Assembly: GCF_029278605.1 (NCBI RefSeq)
Contig: NZ_CP119572.1
Location: 1,674,001-1,738,000 of the forward strand
Length of the DNA stretch: 64,000 bases
Source: Cupriavidus sp. WKF15
GTDB taxonomy: Bacteria > Pseudomonadota > Gammaproteobacteria > Burkholderiales > Burkholderiaceae
Reading direction: 5' to 3'
Shown: positions 1 to 7,957 of the stretch, in pieces
How the letters are laid out: each line of letters starts with the position of its first letter
How positions within the stretch are numbered: the first letter of the stretch is position 1
Made by a program: the position numbers and the translations under genes
Notes under the pieces: model-generated
Databases searched by the model: none
Told to the model about the DNA's origin: nothing
Seen by the model: the letters and a program-made list of their open reading frames with translations, nothing else

Positions 1-267
1 GAACTGCATGCCGCCGTGCCGGAATTGTTCGGCAATGACGGGGGCGAAACGCAAGAAGAGCGGATGGCTGCCGACCTGCCGGCGCAGGATCACGCGCGCG
101 GTAACCGGCAGCGCCGCGTCGGCCGTTCGCTGGCTGGTGTCGCGCAGGCCAGCGAGACCGAGTATATCCGGCGTGTACTGGCCGAATGCGGCGGCGATCG
201 CAACGCGGCGTGCCACATCCTTGGGATCAGCCCGACCACGCTGTGGCGGCGGCTCCGGGCCGACTGA
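1..267 (+). CDS. C-terminal end of a sigma-54-type activator with Fis HTH (partial, 5' end outside window)
   Basis: The frame is open from base 1, so the gene starts before the window. The visible 88 residues end in a Fis-type helix-turn-helix: a TEYIRRVLAECGGDRNAACHIL helix pair followed by the recognition helix ISPTTLWRRLR. This arrangement is the C-terminal DNA-binding domain of NtrC/PrpR-type sigma-54 activators. The AAA+ and sensor domains are not visible, so the signal it senses cannot be stated. PrpR-like propionate regulators end in a similar TTLWRRL helix, but that is only a resemblance. The gene converges on the CMD-family gene 18 bp downstream. Confidence 0.75.
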   Translation, partial: ELHAAVPELFGNDGGETQEERMAADLPAQDHARGNRQRRVGRSLAGVAQASETEYIRRVLAECGGDRNAACHILGISPTTLWRRLRAD

Positions 268-285
268 GGGCGCCGGGCACCTTCT

Positions 286-723
286 TCAAGCGGGCATTTT
301 GCGGAACGCAATCGCGAAGCGGTTCCACGTGTTGATGGCGTTGACCAACAGCGTCAGGTTGACCAGCTCCGCATCCTCGAAGTGCGGGCGCACGGCTTCC
401 CAGACGGCGTCCGGCACATGGTCCTGCGACACCAGCGTCACGGCTTCGGTCCACGCCAGCGCGGCCCGCTCGCGCTCCGTGAAGAACGGCGTTTCATGCC
501 ATACCGACAGCGTAGCCAGCCGCCGGTCATCCTCGCCGTGCTTGCGCGCGTCGCGCGTGTGCATGTCGATGCAGTAGGCGCAGCCGTTGATCTGCGAGGC
601 ACGCAGCCGCACCAGTTCCACCAGCGACTGTTCCAGTCCACTCTTGCCGATCTGCTCTTCCAGTGCCATGACGGCCTTGATGGCAGCCGGACTGGCCTTG
701 TAGAAATCCAGACGATGTTGCAT
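286..723 (-). CDS. Carboxymuconolactone decarboxylase (AhpD-like) family protein
   Basis: The protein has 145 residues and is read from MQHRLDFYK. It contains the family motif CAYCIDMH, the CxxCxxxH thiol site of AhpD-like alkylhydroperoxidase subunits, preceded by a conserved ELVRLRASQINGC helix. Family members either reduce peroxides through the paired cysteines or, in true CMD enzymes, decarboxylate carboxymuconolactone. The paired cysteines favour the AhpD-like redox role. I chose the ATG at 723 because homologous sequence starts there; the open frame extends 20 residues upstream without family sequence. It lies 129 bp downstream of the MocR gene on the same strand and could be cotranscribed. 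Its physiological partner is unknown. Confidence 0.85.
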   Translation of the reverse strand: MQHRLDFYKASPAAIKAVMALEEQIGKSGLEQSLVELVRLRASQINGCAYCIDMHTRDARKHGEDDRRLATLSVWHETPFFTERERAALAWTEAVTLVSQDHVPDAVWEAVRPHFEDAELVNLTLLVNAINTWNRFAIAFRKMPA

Positions 724-852
724 CGCGTGCTCCGGTTCGGTGTGTGGGTTGCGCGGCGCCGCCGGGCGCCGCCGTGAGAACAAGCGTAGGACGCGGAGTG
801 GCTATGCGAAATGGCCGATCCTGACAAATTCGAGGTAACCAATGGGGCCAGC

Positions 853-2295
853 TCAGGCGGTGCCCTGGCGCCGGCTGGCAAGGGCGCTGGCCAGCCGGGC
901 AAGCCCCGCATGGATCGCGTCGACGCCGATGCCGCCATAGCCGAACAGCAGCCCCGGCCGTGGCGCCTGGCTGGCAAACATGCCGGCCAGGCCGTAAATC
1001 CCGACCGATTCGGCCGCCGCGAGGCGGATCACCTCGCTTTCGTCCTGGGGCGCCCGGATGGCTGCCACCAGGTGGATGCCCACCGCGCACGGCAGCGGCG
1101 TGAGCCACGGCGCCAGGTCGCCGCGCAGATGTTCCAGCAGGGCGGTGCGGCGCGCGGCGTATTCCTTGTGCATGCGTCGCAGGTGTTTGGCGAAATAGCC
1201 GTCGAGCATGAACTTCGCCAGCGCTATCTGCGTCATGGTGCAGCTATGCCAGTCGCCCACCTGCTTGGCCCGGCGCAGTGCCGCGCCGAGCGATGCGGGC
1301 GGAATGACATAGCCGACGCGCAATTCCGGGAAGATGGTTTTGGAAAAGGTCCCCACATAGGCCACCACGCCGGCCGTGTCCAGGCTCTTGAGCGATTCCA
1401 TGGGGCGGCCTTCGAAGCGGAACTCGCCGTCGTAGTCATCTTCCACGACGAGCGCGCCGTGGCGTTGCGCCCATTCCAGCAGGGCCAGCCGGCGCTCGAG
1501 GCTCATGGGCATGCCCAGCGGGAACTGGTGGGACGGCGTGACATAGACCATCCTGGCGTTCGCCGGCAGCGCGTCGACCACCAGCCCTTCCTCATCCACG
1601 GGCACCGGTACCACCTGCGCACCCAGCGCAGCGAAGATGATGCGCGCCGGTGGATAGCCAGGATCTTCCATGGCAACCACTTCGCCGGGGCGGACGGAGA
1701 CCTTGGTCAGCAAGTCCAGCGCCTGCTGCGCACCTTGCGTGATGATCACGTCGTGCCAGTGGCTGACCACGGCGCGGCTGAAGGCCAGGTAGCTCGCCAC
1801 GGCCTGGCGCAACGCCTGCTCGCCGGCCGGGTCGTGGTAGGTGCCGCGCCCGCGCGCCTGCACCCGCAGTGCATGGCCGACACAGCGGCGCCACTGGTCG
1901 AACGGAAACAGGCCCTTGTCAGTCACGCCGCCGACGAAGTCGTAGGCTGGCGGCGTGTCCGTGGGCGTCATCGGCAGCGCGTCCTCCATCTGCGACCAGA
2001 TCGAGCCTGTGGCTGGCGAGGTTGCCGGCACGGGCGGCGGCGGCGCCAGCCGCGTCATGGCGTCGGCCACGAAGGTGCCGTCGCCGGTGCGCGAGCGCAG
2101 GTAGCCCTCGGCGATCAGCCGCTCGAACACATCGAGCGTGGTCTTGCGCGAGACGCCGAGCTGCAGTGCCAGTTGCCGCGTGGAAGGCAGCCGCTGGCCC
2201 GGCGCGAGCCGGCCATCCATGACGCCGGCGCGCAGCTGGCGATAGATCTGGCCGGCCAGGCCCTGGCGGCCGTGGATCGTAAGGTGGACATCCAT
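853..2295 (-). CDS. MocR-family transcriptional regulator (GntR HTH fused to class I aminotransferase fold)
   Basis: The 480-residue protein has a winged-helix GntR domain at about residues 10-76, seen in RLPSTRQLALQLGVSRKT and a GDGTFV wing. A class I/II aminotransferase-like domain follows from about residue 115 to the end. The likely PLP-binding lysine is K319 in the context TFSKTIFPELRVGY. MocR proteins use PLP or a PLP-amino acid adduct as effector and usually control a neighbouring gene. The gene lies 78 bp downstream of the cysteine-synthase-like gene on the same strand, so that PLP enzyme or the CMD gene further down are possible targets. The effector is not inferable. Length is normal for the family. 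Confidence 0.9.
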   Translation of the reverse strand: MDVHLTIHGRQGLAGQIYRQLRAGVMDGRLAPGQRLPSTRQLALQLGVSRKTTLDVFERLIAEGYLRSRTGDGTFVADAMTRLAPPPPVPATSPATGSIWSQMEDALPMTPTDTPPAYDFVGGVTDKGLFPFDQWRRCVGHALRVQARGRGTYHDPAGEQALRQAVASYLAFSRAVVSHWHDVIITQGAQQALDLLTKVSVRPGEVVAMEDPGYPPARIIFAALGAQVVPVPVDEEGLVVDALPANARMVYVTPSHQFPLGMPMSLERRLALLEWAQRHGALVVEDDYDGEFRFEGRPMESLKSLDTAGVVAYVGTFSKTIFPELRVGYVIPPASLGAALRRAKQVGDWHSCTMTQIALAKFMLDGYFAKHLRRMHKEYAARRTALLEHLRGDLAPWLTPLPCAVGIHLVAAIRAPQDESEVIRLAAAESVGIYGLAGMFASQAPRPGLLFGYGGIGVDAIHAGLARLASALASRRQGTA

Positions 2296-2373
2296 CGGTT
2301 CTGGCTTGAAGGTGGTTTGCGCTGGGTATGGGCAACGGCCCGGGCAGGGCCGCCGCCGGAACCGGGCGCCTGG

Positions 2374-3378
2374 CTAGCCCGCTCGCGGCGCTGCGTGGGT
2401 GAACGGCGCCGGCACCAGCCCTTTTCCGGCCAGCCAATCCTGATTGAAGAGCCGTCCGAAGTAAAGATCGCCGCGGTCGCAGAGCAGGGTGACGATGCTA
2501 TGCCCCGGTCCCATTTCGCGCGCCAGCGCGACGGCCGCCGCAACGTTGATGCCCGTGGACCCGCCCAGGAACAGTCCTTCTTCGCGCAGCAGGCGATAGA
2601 CCATGTCGACGCAGGCCTGGTCATCGACCCGCACGGCGTCGTCGATCACGGTGTCCTGCAGGTTGGCGGTGACGCGGCTGGAACCGATGCCCTCGGTGAT
2701 CGAACTGCCTTCGGACTTCAGTTCGCGGTGCTTGACGAAGTTATACAGGCTGCTGCCGCAAGGATCGGCGAGCACGATGCGCACGTGCGGCGTATGTTCC
2801 TTCAGGCAGCGCGAGATCCCTGCCAGCGAGCCGCCGGTACCAGTGGCGCACACGAAGGCGTCGACCCGTCCTGCCGTGTCATGCCAGATCTCCGGCCCGG
2901 TGGTTTCATAGTGGGCCTGGCGGTTGGCCAAGTTGTCGAACTGGTTGGCCCAGATGGCGTTCTCGGTCTGGTCCGCCAGCCGGCCGGCAATCTTCTGGTA
3001 GTTGTCCGGGTCGGCGTACGGCTTGGCCGGAACCGCGCGTACCTCGGCGCCGAGCATGCGCAGGCGCTCCATCTTTTCGGGGGACTGGGTATCGGGGATG
3101 ACCACGATGCAGCGATAGCCGCGCGCGGCGCAGATATGCGCAAGGCCGATGCCGGTATTGCCGGCGGTGCCCTCGACGACCGTGCCGCCCGGCCTGAGGG
3201 TGCCGCGGCGTTCGGCGTCGCGGATGATGTAGAGCGCCGCGCGGTCCTTGACCGAGCCGCCGGGATTCAGGAATTCCGCCTTGCCATAGATGTCGCAACC
3301 GGTCTCGGCGCTCAGCCCGCCGAGCCGGATCAGCGGCGTGTGTCCGACAGTGCCGACGAAACCATCCCTGATGTCCAT
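2374..3378 (-). CDS. Cysteine synthase-like PLP enzyme (fold type II)
   Basis: The 334-residue protein shows the beta-family PLP fold. The cofactor lysine is K44 in NPGGSVKDRA, and the substrate-binding loop is EGTAGNTGIGLA at about residues 69-80. Classical O-acetylserine sulfhydrylases have TSGNTG in that loop; here the first serine is alanine. The TAGNTG form occurs in the cysteine synthase 2 / cysteine desulfhydrase-like branch. A phosphate-binding GTGGSLAG loop and a late GSTGIN segment are also visible. It may make cysteine from O-acetylserine and sulfide, or break cysteine down; the sequence alone does not decide. It precedes the MocR gene in the same direction. I give no symbol because of the loop variant. 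Confidence 0.88.
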   Translation of the reverse strand: MDIRDGFVGTVGHTPLIRLGGLSAETGCDIYGKAEFLNPGGSVKDRAALYIIRDAERRGTLRPGGTVVEGTAGNTGIGLAHICAARGYRCIVVIPDTQSPEKMERLRMLGAEVRAVPAKPYADPDNYQKIAGRLADQTENAIWANQFDNLANRQAHYETTGPEIWHDTAGRVDAFVCATGTGGSLAGISRCLKEHTPHVRIVLADPCGSSLYNFVKHRELKSEGSSITEGIGSSRVTANLQDTVIDDAVRVDDQACVDMVYRLLREEGLFLGGSTGINVAAAVALAREMGPGHSIVTLLCDRGDLYFGRLFNQDWLAGKGLVPAPFTHAAPRAG

Positions 3379-3504
3379 GGCGCACTCCTGCCACGCCCCA
3401 TGAGGTATGGGGCGTCACCCAGAGTGATAGACCGGGCATCGGAGATTGACAAGACGGGCGGCGCAGCGCGCCGGACTCTTATGCAACGCCTCTATGCGGT
3501 GCCT

Positions 3505-3798
3505 TTATGCGGCATTCAGCCAGCGGAAGCGGAAGTCGCCTTCGACCAGCTCCTGGCGGGTGGCGTGAAAGTCACGCATATATTCGCGGTTCAGGTGGGA
3601 CTCCAGCGCGCCCTTGGAATCCCAGACCATGTAGACCACGAAGACTTCGGCGTCTTCGGCGTCCTGCCCGACGTGGTAGTTCAGGCAGCCTGGCTCCGTC
3701 AGCCCGCGCGTGCGCAGCGAATCGAGCTGGGTCACCAGGGCTTCGCGGCGATTGGTCTTGGCGCGGGCAATGCCGACTAGCGTGTACGTTCTGGACAT
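3505..3798 (-). CDS. Antibiotic biosynthesis monooxygenase (ABM)-domain protein, putative quinol monooxygenase
   Basis: This is a 97-residue single-domain protein. The ABM ferredoxin-like pattern is clear: TYTLVGIARAK (strand), a helix with REALVTQLDSL, the EPGCLNYHVGQD turn, VFVVYMVWDSKGALESHLN, and a C-terminal FRFRWLN strand. Relatives such as YgiN act on quinols or are small dimeric oxygenases or heme-degrading enzymes. No unique heme-ligand pattern is seen, so the substrate is open. It stands alone, 126 bp upstream of the cysteine-synthase-like gene on the same strand. Confidence 0.82.
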   Translation of the reverse strand: MSRTYTLVGIARAKTNRREALVTQLDSLRTRGLTEPGCLNYHVGQDAEDAEVFVVYMVWDSKGALESHLNREYMRDFHATRQELVEGDFRFRWLNAA

Positions 3799-3953
3799 GG
3801 GATGACCGGCGAGCGTCTGCGGGCGTCAGGTAAGCGTTTGGCGGGCCATTGTAGCCGGGCCCGGCGGCTGGCCCGGAATGCCCGAGGAGCCTGTCTGGAC
3901 ATTTTTCGATGGCTTGACAGCCGCGCCCGCGTCGGTTCCTGACGCACTTTTTC

Positions 3954-3980
3954 TAAAGTATTGGCCGCAGCTGCCGATAT
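3954..3980 (+). promoter_or_regulatory. Candidate sigma-28 (FliA) promoter for the HD-GYP gene
   Basis: TAAAGTAT at 3954-3961 and GCCGATAT at 3973-3980 are separated by exactly 11 bp. The sigma-28 consensus is TAAAGTTT-N11-GCCGATAA, so 14 of 16 positions match with ideal spacing. Transcription would start near 3987, leaving about 33 nt before the ATG at 4021. The site also rules out the in-frame TTG at 3961 as the translation start. Confidence 0.75.
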
Positions 3981-4020
3981 GCGGCCGAGAACGTGGCATC
4001 ACTTCACACGGGGGCATTGC

Positions 4021-5271
4021 ATGTTGAGACGAATCAGGACGGAGCAACTGCAGGTCGGCATGTTCGTGGCCAAGCTGGGCGGGCCCTGGCACGCGCGGGC
4101 GTTCTCGCGGTCGAAATTCCTGGTGGCCAGCGAGGACCAGGTCAGCCAGCTCCGGTCTTCGGGCGTGCAGGAAGTCTGGATCGACATCCTCAAGGGCCGC
4201 AACGCGCCGACCCCGCAGGCGGCGCTGAGCCCATGGGAGACGCCGGAACCGGAACCGGCGCCGGCGCCGGTAGCCGCCGCGAGCCTGGAAGCCGAATTCG
4301 GCCTCGCGCGCGAATTGCTCCAGTCGGGCAAGTCGGTGATCGGCTCCATGTTTGCCGACGTGCGCATGGGACGCGCGCTGGAGATCGACGGCGCCTTGCT
4401 GCTGGTGGACTCGGCGTCGCAGTCGCTGTCGCGGCATTCGCAGGCGCTGATCGCGCTGGCGCGGCTCAAGGCGCGCGACGACTACAGCTATATGCACGCG
4501 TTCGCCATGTGCGCGCTGATGGTCGCCGTCGGGCGCACGATGGAGCTGCCGCCCGAAGAGGTGCGCGATCTGGGCCTGGCCGGCCTGGTGCACGACATCG
4601 GCAAGCTGACGCTGCCCGAGGCCGTGCTGCACAAGCCCACTTCGCGCAAGCCCGGCGAGGACGAGGAGATCCGTCGCCATCCGTCGACAGGCTATCGCAT
4701 CCTCAACGAGGCGCGCGTGAATGCGAACATCGTGCTGGACGTCTGCGTGCACCACCATGAGCGCGTGGACGGGCGCGGCTATCCGTTTGGCCTGATGGGG
4801 CGCGAACTCAGCGTCCACGCCAAGATCGCGGCCATCTGCGATACCTACGATTCGCTGACTTCCAGCCGCCCGGGGCACCAGGAATGGTCGCCGGCGCGGG
4901 CCATGGAATACATGGCGGTGCGCGTCGACACGCTGTTCGACCGCCGCGTGTTCAAGGCTTTTACGCGCACCGTGGGCATCTATCCGCTCGGTACGGTGCT
5001 GCGGTTGCGCTCGAACCGGCTGGCGGTGGTGTGCGCCCAGCATGAGTCCGAACCGCTGCGTCCGCGCGTGATGGCGTTCTACTCGGTAGAGGATTCGAGC
5101 CCGCTGACGCCGCAGGTCATCGATTTGCGCCACAGCAGCGATACCGTGGTGGCCTTTGAAGACCCGGCGGACTGGGGCTATACCGACGAGCAGCTGCTGG
5201 CTATCTACGCCGGGAAGGGGCAGCCTGGCGCGGTGGAGGCGGCAACAGCCACGGCGATGCCTGGAGCTTAG
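4021..5271 (+). CDS. HD-GYP domain protein with N-terminal DUF3391 (predicted c-di-GMP phosphodiesterase)
   Basis: The 416-residue protein starts with a DUF3391 region (about residues 1-65, LRRIRTEQLQVGMFVAKL), then a proline-rich linker (residues 70-88) and an HD-GYP domain (about 135-330). The metal-binding HD pair is H191-D192 in LVHDIGK. The GYP signature HERVDGRGYP at 246-255 is intact, so a catalytically active c-di-GMP phosphodiesterase is expected. Such enzymes lower c-di-GMP and favour motility over sessility. The ATG at 4021 follows a purine-rich GGGGGCATTGC. A sigma-28-type promoter lies just upstream, linking it to flagellar control. Its last 71 bp overlap the end of the convergent LysR gene. 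Confidence 0.9.
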   Translation: MLRRIRTEQLQVGMFVAKLGGPWHARAFSRSKFLVASEDQVSQLRSSGVQEVWIDILKGRNAPTPQAALSPWETPEPEPAPAPVAAASLEAEFGLARELLQSGKSVIGSMFADVRMGRALEIDGALLLVDSASQSLSRHSQALIALARLKARDDYSYMHAFAMCALMVAVGRTMELPPEEVRDLGLAGLVHDIGKLTLPEAVLHKPTSRKPGEDEEIRRHPSTGYRILNEARVNANIVLDVCVHHHERVDGRGYPFGLMGRELSVHAKIAAICDTYDSLTSSRPGHQEWSPARAMEYMAVRVDTLFDRRVFKAFTRTVGIYPLGTVLRLRSNRLAVVCAQHESEPLRPRVMAFYSVEDSSPLTPQVIDLRHSSDTVVAFEDPADWGYTDEQLLAIYAGKGQPGAVEAATATAMPGA

Positions 5272-6139
5272 CCAGCAGGAAGTCGCTGAAGGCCCGGACG
5301 CGCGCGCTGCCGCGCAAGTCCGGATGCGTCAGGATCCAGAGCGGCGTGTCCAATGCCGGGTCGGGCGGCGCCAGCCTGACCAGTTCGCGGTCCGGATCGG
5401 CAAGCAGGCAGAGCAGCATGCCCGCGCCCATGCCCTGGCGCACGGCCTCGGCCATCGCCACCAGGCTGTCCGCGCAGACTGAGCGGCGGTCCTGCGGCAC
5501 ATTGGCGGCGACCCAGCGCGCCTGGGCCAGGTGTGACAAGGTATCGTCCGGTACCACCCAGTCATAGTTGTCCCACGGCTCGCCATCGCGCGGCGCCCGC
5601 CCGCGGCCAAACTGCCGCAGGTAGCCGCGGGCGGCGTAAGGCGCCGTCTGCAGCAGACCGGCCTGGCGGCCGACCAGGTGTTCCGGAGGCGCGGTGGCCG
5701 GCCGCACGGCAATATCCGCTTCGCGCCGGTTCAGGTTCAGGAACGTGTTGTTGACCACGACCTGCAGCTGGATGCGCGGGTGCAGGTCGCGGAATTCCGC
5801 CAGCATCGGCATCAGCAGGGGGCCAAGCAGGGTGTCCGTGGTGGTGACGCGCAGCGGGCCGCTGAGCTGGGCGTCGAGCCCGCCCAGCTGGCGCTGCGCG
5901 GCATCGATCAGCTCATCCACCATGGCGAGCTGCGCCGCCAGCGTCTCGCCCGCCGAGGTCAGCGCGTAGCCGCCCTGGTGCCGGTCGAACAGGCGGGTGC
6001 CGAGGTCATCCTCCAGGCTGGCCAGCCGGCGCAGCACCGTGGAGTGGTTGACCTGCAGCGCCCGAGCCGCCCCAGCCAGCGATCCGGCGCGGCTCACCGC
6101 CAGGAAGTACCTCAGGTCGTCCCAGTCCGCGTCGTGCAT
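5201..6139 (-). CDS. LysR-family transcriptional regulator
   Basis: The 312-residue protein starts at MHDADWDDLRYFLAVSRAGSLAGAARALQVNHSTVLRRL, the N-terminal winged HTH of LysR proteins (split here: the recognition region is VNHSTVLRRLASLEDDLG). The effector domain begins near residue 92 with PLRVTTTDTLLG. It reads divergently from the small exporter gene at 6257, which is the probable target together with itself. The C-terminal tail is arginine- and proline-rich, and its last 71 bp run into the 3' end of the convergent HD-GYP gene, so it may be an extension beyond the family core. The effector is unknown. Confidence 0.88.
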   Translation of the reverse strand: MHDADWDDLRYFLAVSRAGSLAGAARALQVNHSTVLRRLASLEDDLGTRLFDRHQGGYALTSAGETLAAQLAMVDELIDAAQRQLGGLDAQLSGPLRVTTTDTLLGPLLMPMLAEFRDLHPRIQLQVVVNNTFLNLNRREADIAVRPATAPPEHLVGRQAGLLQTAPYAARGYLRQFGRGRAPRDGEPWDNYDWVVPDDTLSHLAQARWVAANVPQDRRSVCADSLVAMAEAVRQGMGAGMLLCLLADPDRELVRLAPPDPALDTPLWILTHPDLRGSARVRAFSDFLLAKLQASPWLLPPPPRQAAPSRRR

Positions 6140-6141
6140 CT

Positions 6142-6160
6142 TTGCATAACTCCCGCGCAA
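6142..6160. promoter_or_regulatory. Candidate LysR-type binding site (TTGC-N11-GCAA)
   Basis: TTGC at 6142-6145 and GCAA at 6157-6160 are separated by 11 bp, the classic T-N11-A dyad geometry of LysR sites. It sits 2 bp upstream of the LysR start codon in the 117-bp region shared with the divergent exporter gene. An overlapping GCAA-N10-TTGC follows at 6157-6174. The assignment is positional and pattern-based. Confidence 0.45.
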
Positions 6161-6256
6161 GATTGGCGAATTGCCGTGCTCAGGCGCACAGCCTACATTG
6201 GCATGGCGCTGCCTGCAAACGCGGGCAGCCCGCTCCCGTACTGACTGACCCTTACC

Positions 6257-6574
6257 ATGTCCTGGACCCTGCTGATCCTTGCCGGCCTGATCGAGATCGT
6301 GATGGCGCTGGCGCTCAAACATACCGACGGATGGACGCGTCCCTGGCCGACCGCGCTGGGCATCGGCGCCGCGCTGGCCAGCATCTTCCTGCTCAGCGGG
6401 GCGTTGCGCCAGCTGCCGGTGGGGACCGCCTACGCGGTGTGGACCGGCATCGGCGCCATCGGCGTGACGCTCGCCGGCATTGTCTTCCTGGGCGAAAGCG
6501 CGGCGCCGGCGCGGCTTGCGCTGATCGCACTCATTTTCGTCGGCATAGGCGGGCTGAAACTGCTGCCCTCATGA
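6257..6574 (+). CDS. Small multidrug resistance family transporter, Gdx/SugE-like guanidinium exporter
   Basis: The protein has 105 residues and four predicted membrane helices, the SMR architecture that works as a dimer. Glu13 in AGLIEIVMA is the essential coupling carboxylate. The signature LPVGTAYAVWTGIGAIG carries Tyr59 and Trp62, and Ser42 is present, as in the Gdx (SugE) branch that exports guanidinium in exchange for protons. Position 16, usually tryptophan in Gdx proteins, is methionine here, which could alter the substrate-binding site. It is transcribed divergently from the LysR gene. I saw no guanidine riboswitch in the short leader. It is followed by a hairpin and T-run at 6581-6602. 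Confidence 0.85.
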   Translation: MSWTLLILAGLIEIVMALALKHTDGWTRPWPTALGIGAALASIFLLSGALRQLPVGTAYAVWTGIGAIGVTLAGIVFLGESAAPARLALIALIFVGIGGLKLLPS

Positions 6575-6580
6575 CGGGCG

Positions 6581-6602
6581 GGGGCGGGCTCGCCGCCTTT
6601 TT
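6581..6602 (+). terminator. Rho-independent terminator after the SMR gene
   Basis: GGCGG (6583-6587) and CCGCC (6593-6597) form a short GC stem around loop GCTCG. G-U pairs can extend it outward, and TTTTT follows at 6598-6602, 24 bp after the exporter stop codon. It lies before the MscS gene. Confidence 0.6.
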
Positions 6603-6643
6603 GTACACTGTGCGGCTGAGCGAGCTGACTTTTTCCGCCTTTC

Positions 6644-7954
6644 ATGGACTTCGATGCCCTGCCGGACCTGATCCAGCATTACATGCCCACGCGTCCGTGG
6701 GCGCAGAACCTCACCTACATGGCGCTCCTGATCCTGGGCGCCACGGTGGCCCAGTGGCTGGTAGCCAAGGTGGTCTCGCGCATGGCGCACCGGCTGCTGG
6801 TCATCGCCGGCAACGGCCGCTGGAGCAAGGCGCTCATGCGTCACCGGGTGTACCGGCGCTTCGGCTATGCCGTGTGGTTCGCCGTGATCACGGTGGGCGC
6901 CGGCGAGGTACCGAACATCGGCCGCTACGCGCTGGCCGTCGAGCGGATCACGCACGCGGGCACCTGGGTCTGCATCTTCATGATGATGGTCGGCGCGCTG
7001 GGCGCCTGGCAGGACGTGTATGCCGGCAGCACGCGTGCGCAGACGCGCTCGATCAAGGGCTATGTGCAGGTGGGGCGCCTGGGCCTCTGGCTGGTGTGCG
7101 GCGTGCTGGTGCTGTCGATCCTGATCGACCGCTCGCCGCTGTGGATGCTGTCGGGCATCGGCGCGCTGTCAGCGGTGCTGCTGCTGGTGTTCAAGGACAC
7201 GCTGCTGTCACTGGTGGCCAGCACCCAGCTGACATCGAACGACATGCTGCGCATCGGCGACTGGATCGAGATGCCGCAATGCAATGCCGACGGCTACGTC
7301 AAGGACATCGCCCTGCATACGGTGAAGGTGCAGAACTGGGACAACACCGTGACCACGGTGCCGACCTACAAGCTGTTCTCGGAGAGCTACCGCAACTACC
7401 GCCAGATGTTCGAATCGGGCGCGCGCCGCATCAAGCGCACGCTGCGCCTGGACGCCGGCAGCGTGCGTTTCCTGAGCGACGACGAAGTGCATGCGCTGAT
7501 GCGCTTCCGGCTGCTGCACGACTACCTCGAGCAGAAGCAGGCCGAGGTCGACGAGGCCAACCGGCTGCTGGTCGAGGGCGGCGGCGATCCGGTCAACCGC
7601 CGGCGCCTGACCAATATCGGCACGTTCCGCGCCTATGGCATTGCCTACCTCAAGGCGCACCCCGATATCCACCAGAACCTGCTGCTCAACGTGCGCATGA
7701 TGGAGCCCGATTCGCACGGCATTCCGGTCGAGGTCTACTGCTTCACGCGGCTGACCGGGTGGATGGACTACGAGCGCATCCAGGGCGACCTGTTCGACCA
7801 CCTGCTGGCGATCCTGCCCGAGCTGAGCCTGCGCCTCTACCAGGCGCCGTCGGGCGCGGACCTGACAGGGGTGCGCGCCAACCCGGTACTGGCCGCGGCG
7901 CAGGTCGCCGCGGTGCAAGCGGCGACACCCGAGACGGCATCGCCGACGCGTTAG
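6644..7954 (+). CDS. MscS-family mechanosensitive channel, YbdG-like
   Basis: The 436-residue protein has about five hydrophobic segments in residues 20-180, then the conserved MscS pore-and-beta core: a GIGALSAVLLLVFKDTLLS helix and the soluble TSNDMLRIGDWIEMP region. The long C-terminal domain, with TVTTVPTYKLFSESYRNYRQM followed by an insertion, matches the YbdG (miniconductance) subgroup rather than short MscS. Such channels open under membrane tension and release solutes during osmotic downshift. It follows the SMR gene but a terminator separates them, and it converges on purT with 3 bp between the stop codons. Length is usual for YbdG. Confidence 0.9.
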   Translation: MDFDALPDLIQHYMPTRPWAQNLTYMALLILGATVAQWLVAKVVSRMAHRLLVIAGNGRWSKALMRHRVYRRFGYAVWFAVITVGAGEVPNIGRYALAVERITHAGTWVCIFMMMVGALGAWQDVYAGSTRAQTRSIKGYVQVGRLGLWLVCGVLVLSILIDRSPLWMLSGIGALSAVLLLVFKDTLLSLVASTQLTSNDMLRIGDWIEMPQCNADGYVKDIALHTVKVQNWDNTVTTVPTYKLFSESYRNYRQMFESGARRIKRTLRLDAGSVRFLSDDEVHALMRFRLLHDYLEQKQAEVDEANRLLVEGGGDPVNRRRLTNIGTFRAYGIAYLKAHPDIHQNLLLNVRMMEPDSHGIPVEVYCFTRLTGWMDYERIQGDLFDHLLAILPELSLRLYQAPSGADLTGVRANPVLAAAQVAAVQAATPETASPTR

Positions 7955-7957
7955 TCC

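Noticed and set aside
811..3780. A very long open frame on the plus strand antisense to the MocR and cysteine-synthase-like genes
   Set aside because: Its translation is Arg/His/Ala-rich with no domain, and the opposite strand has two clear genes with intact motifs. GC-rich codon use leaves such antisense frames open.
6140..6256. Guanidine riboswitch upstream of the Gdx-like exporter
   Set aside because: The leader is only 117 bp, is shared with the divergent LysR promoter, and shows none of the conserved guanidine-I hairpin pattern I would expect.
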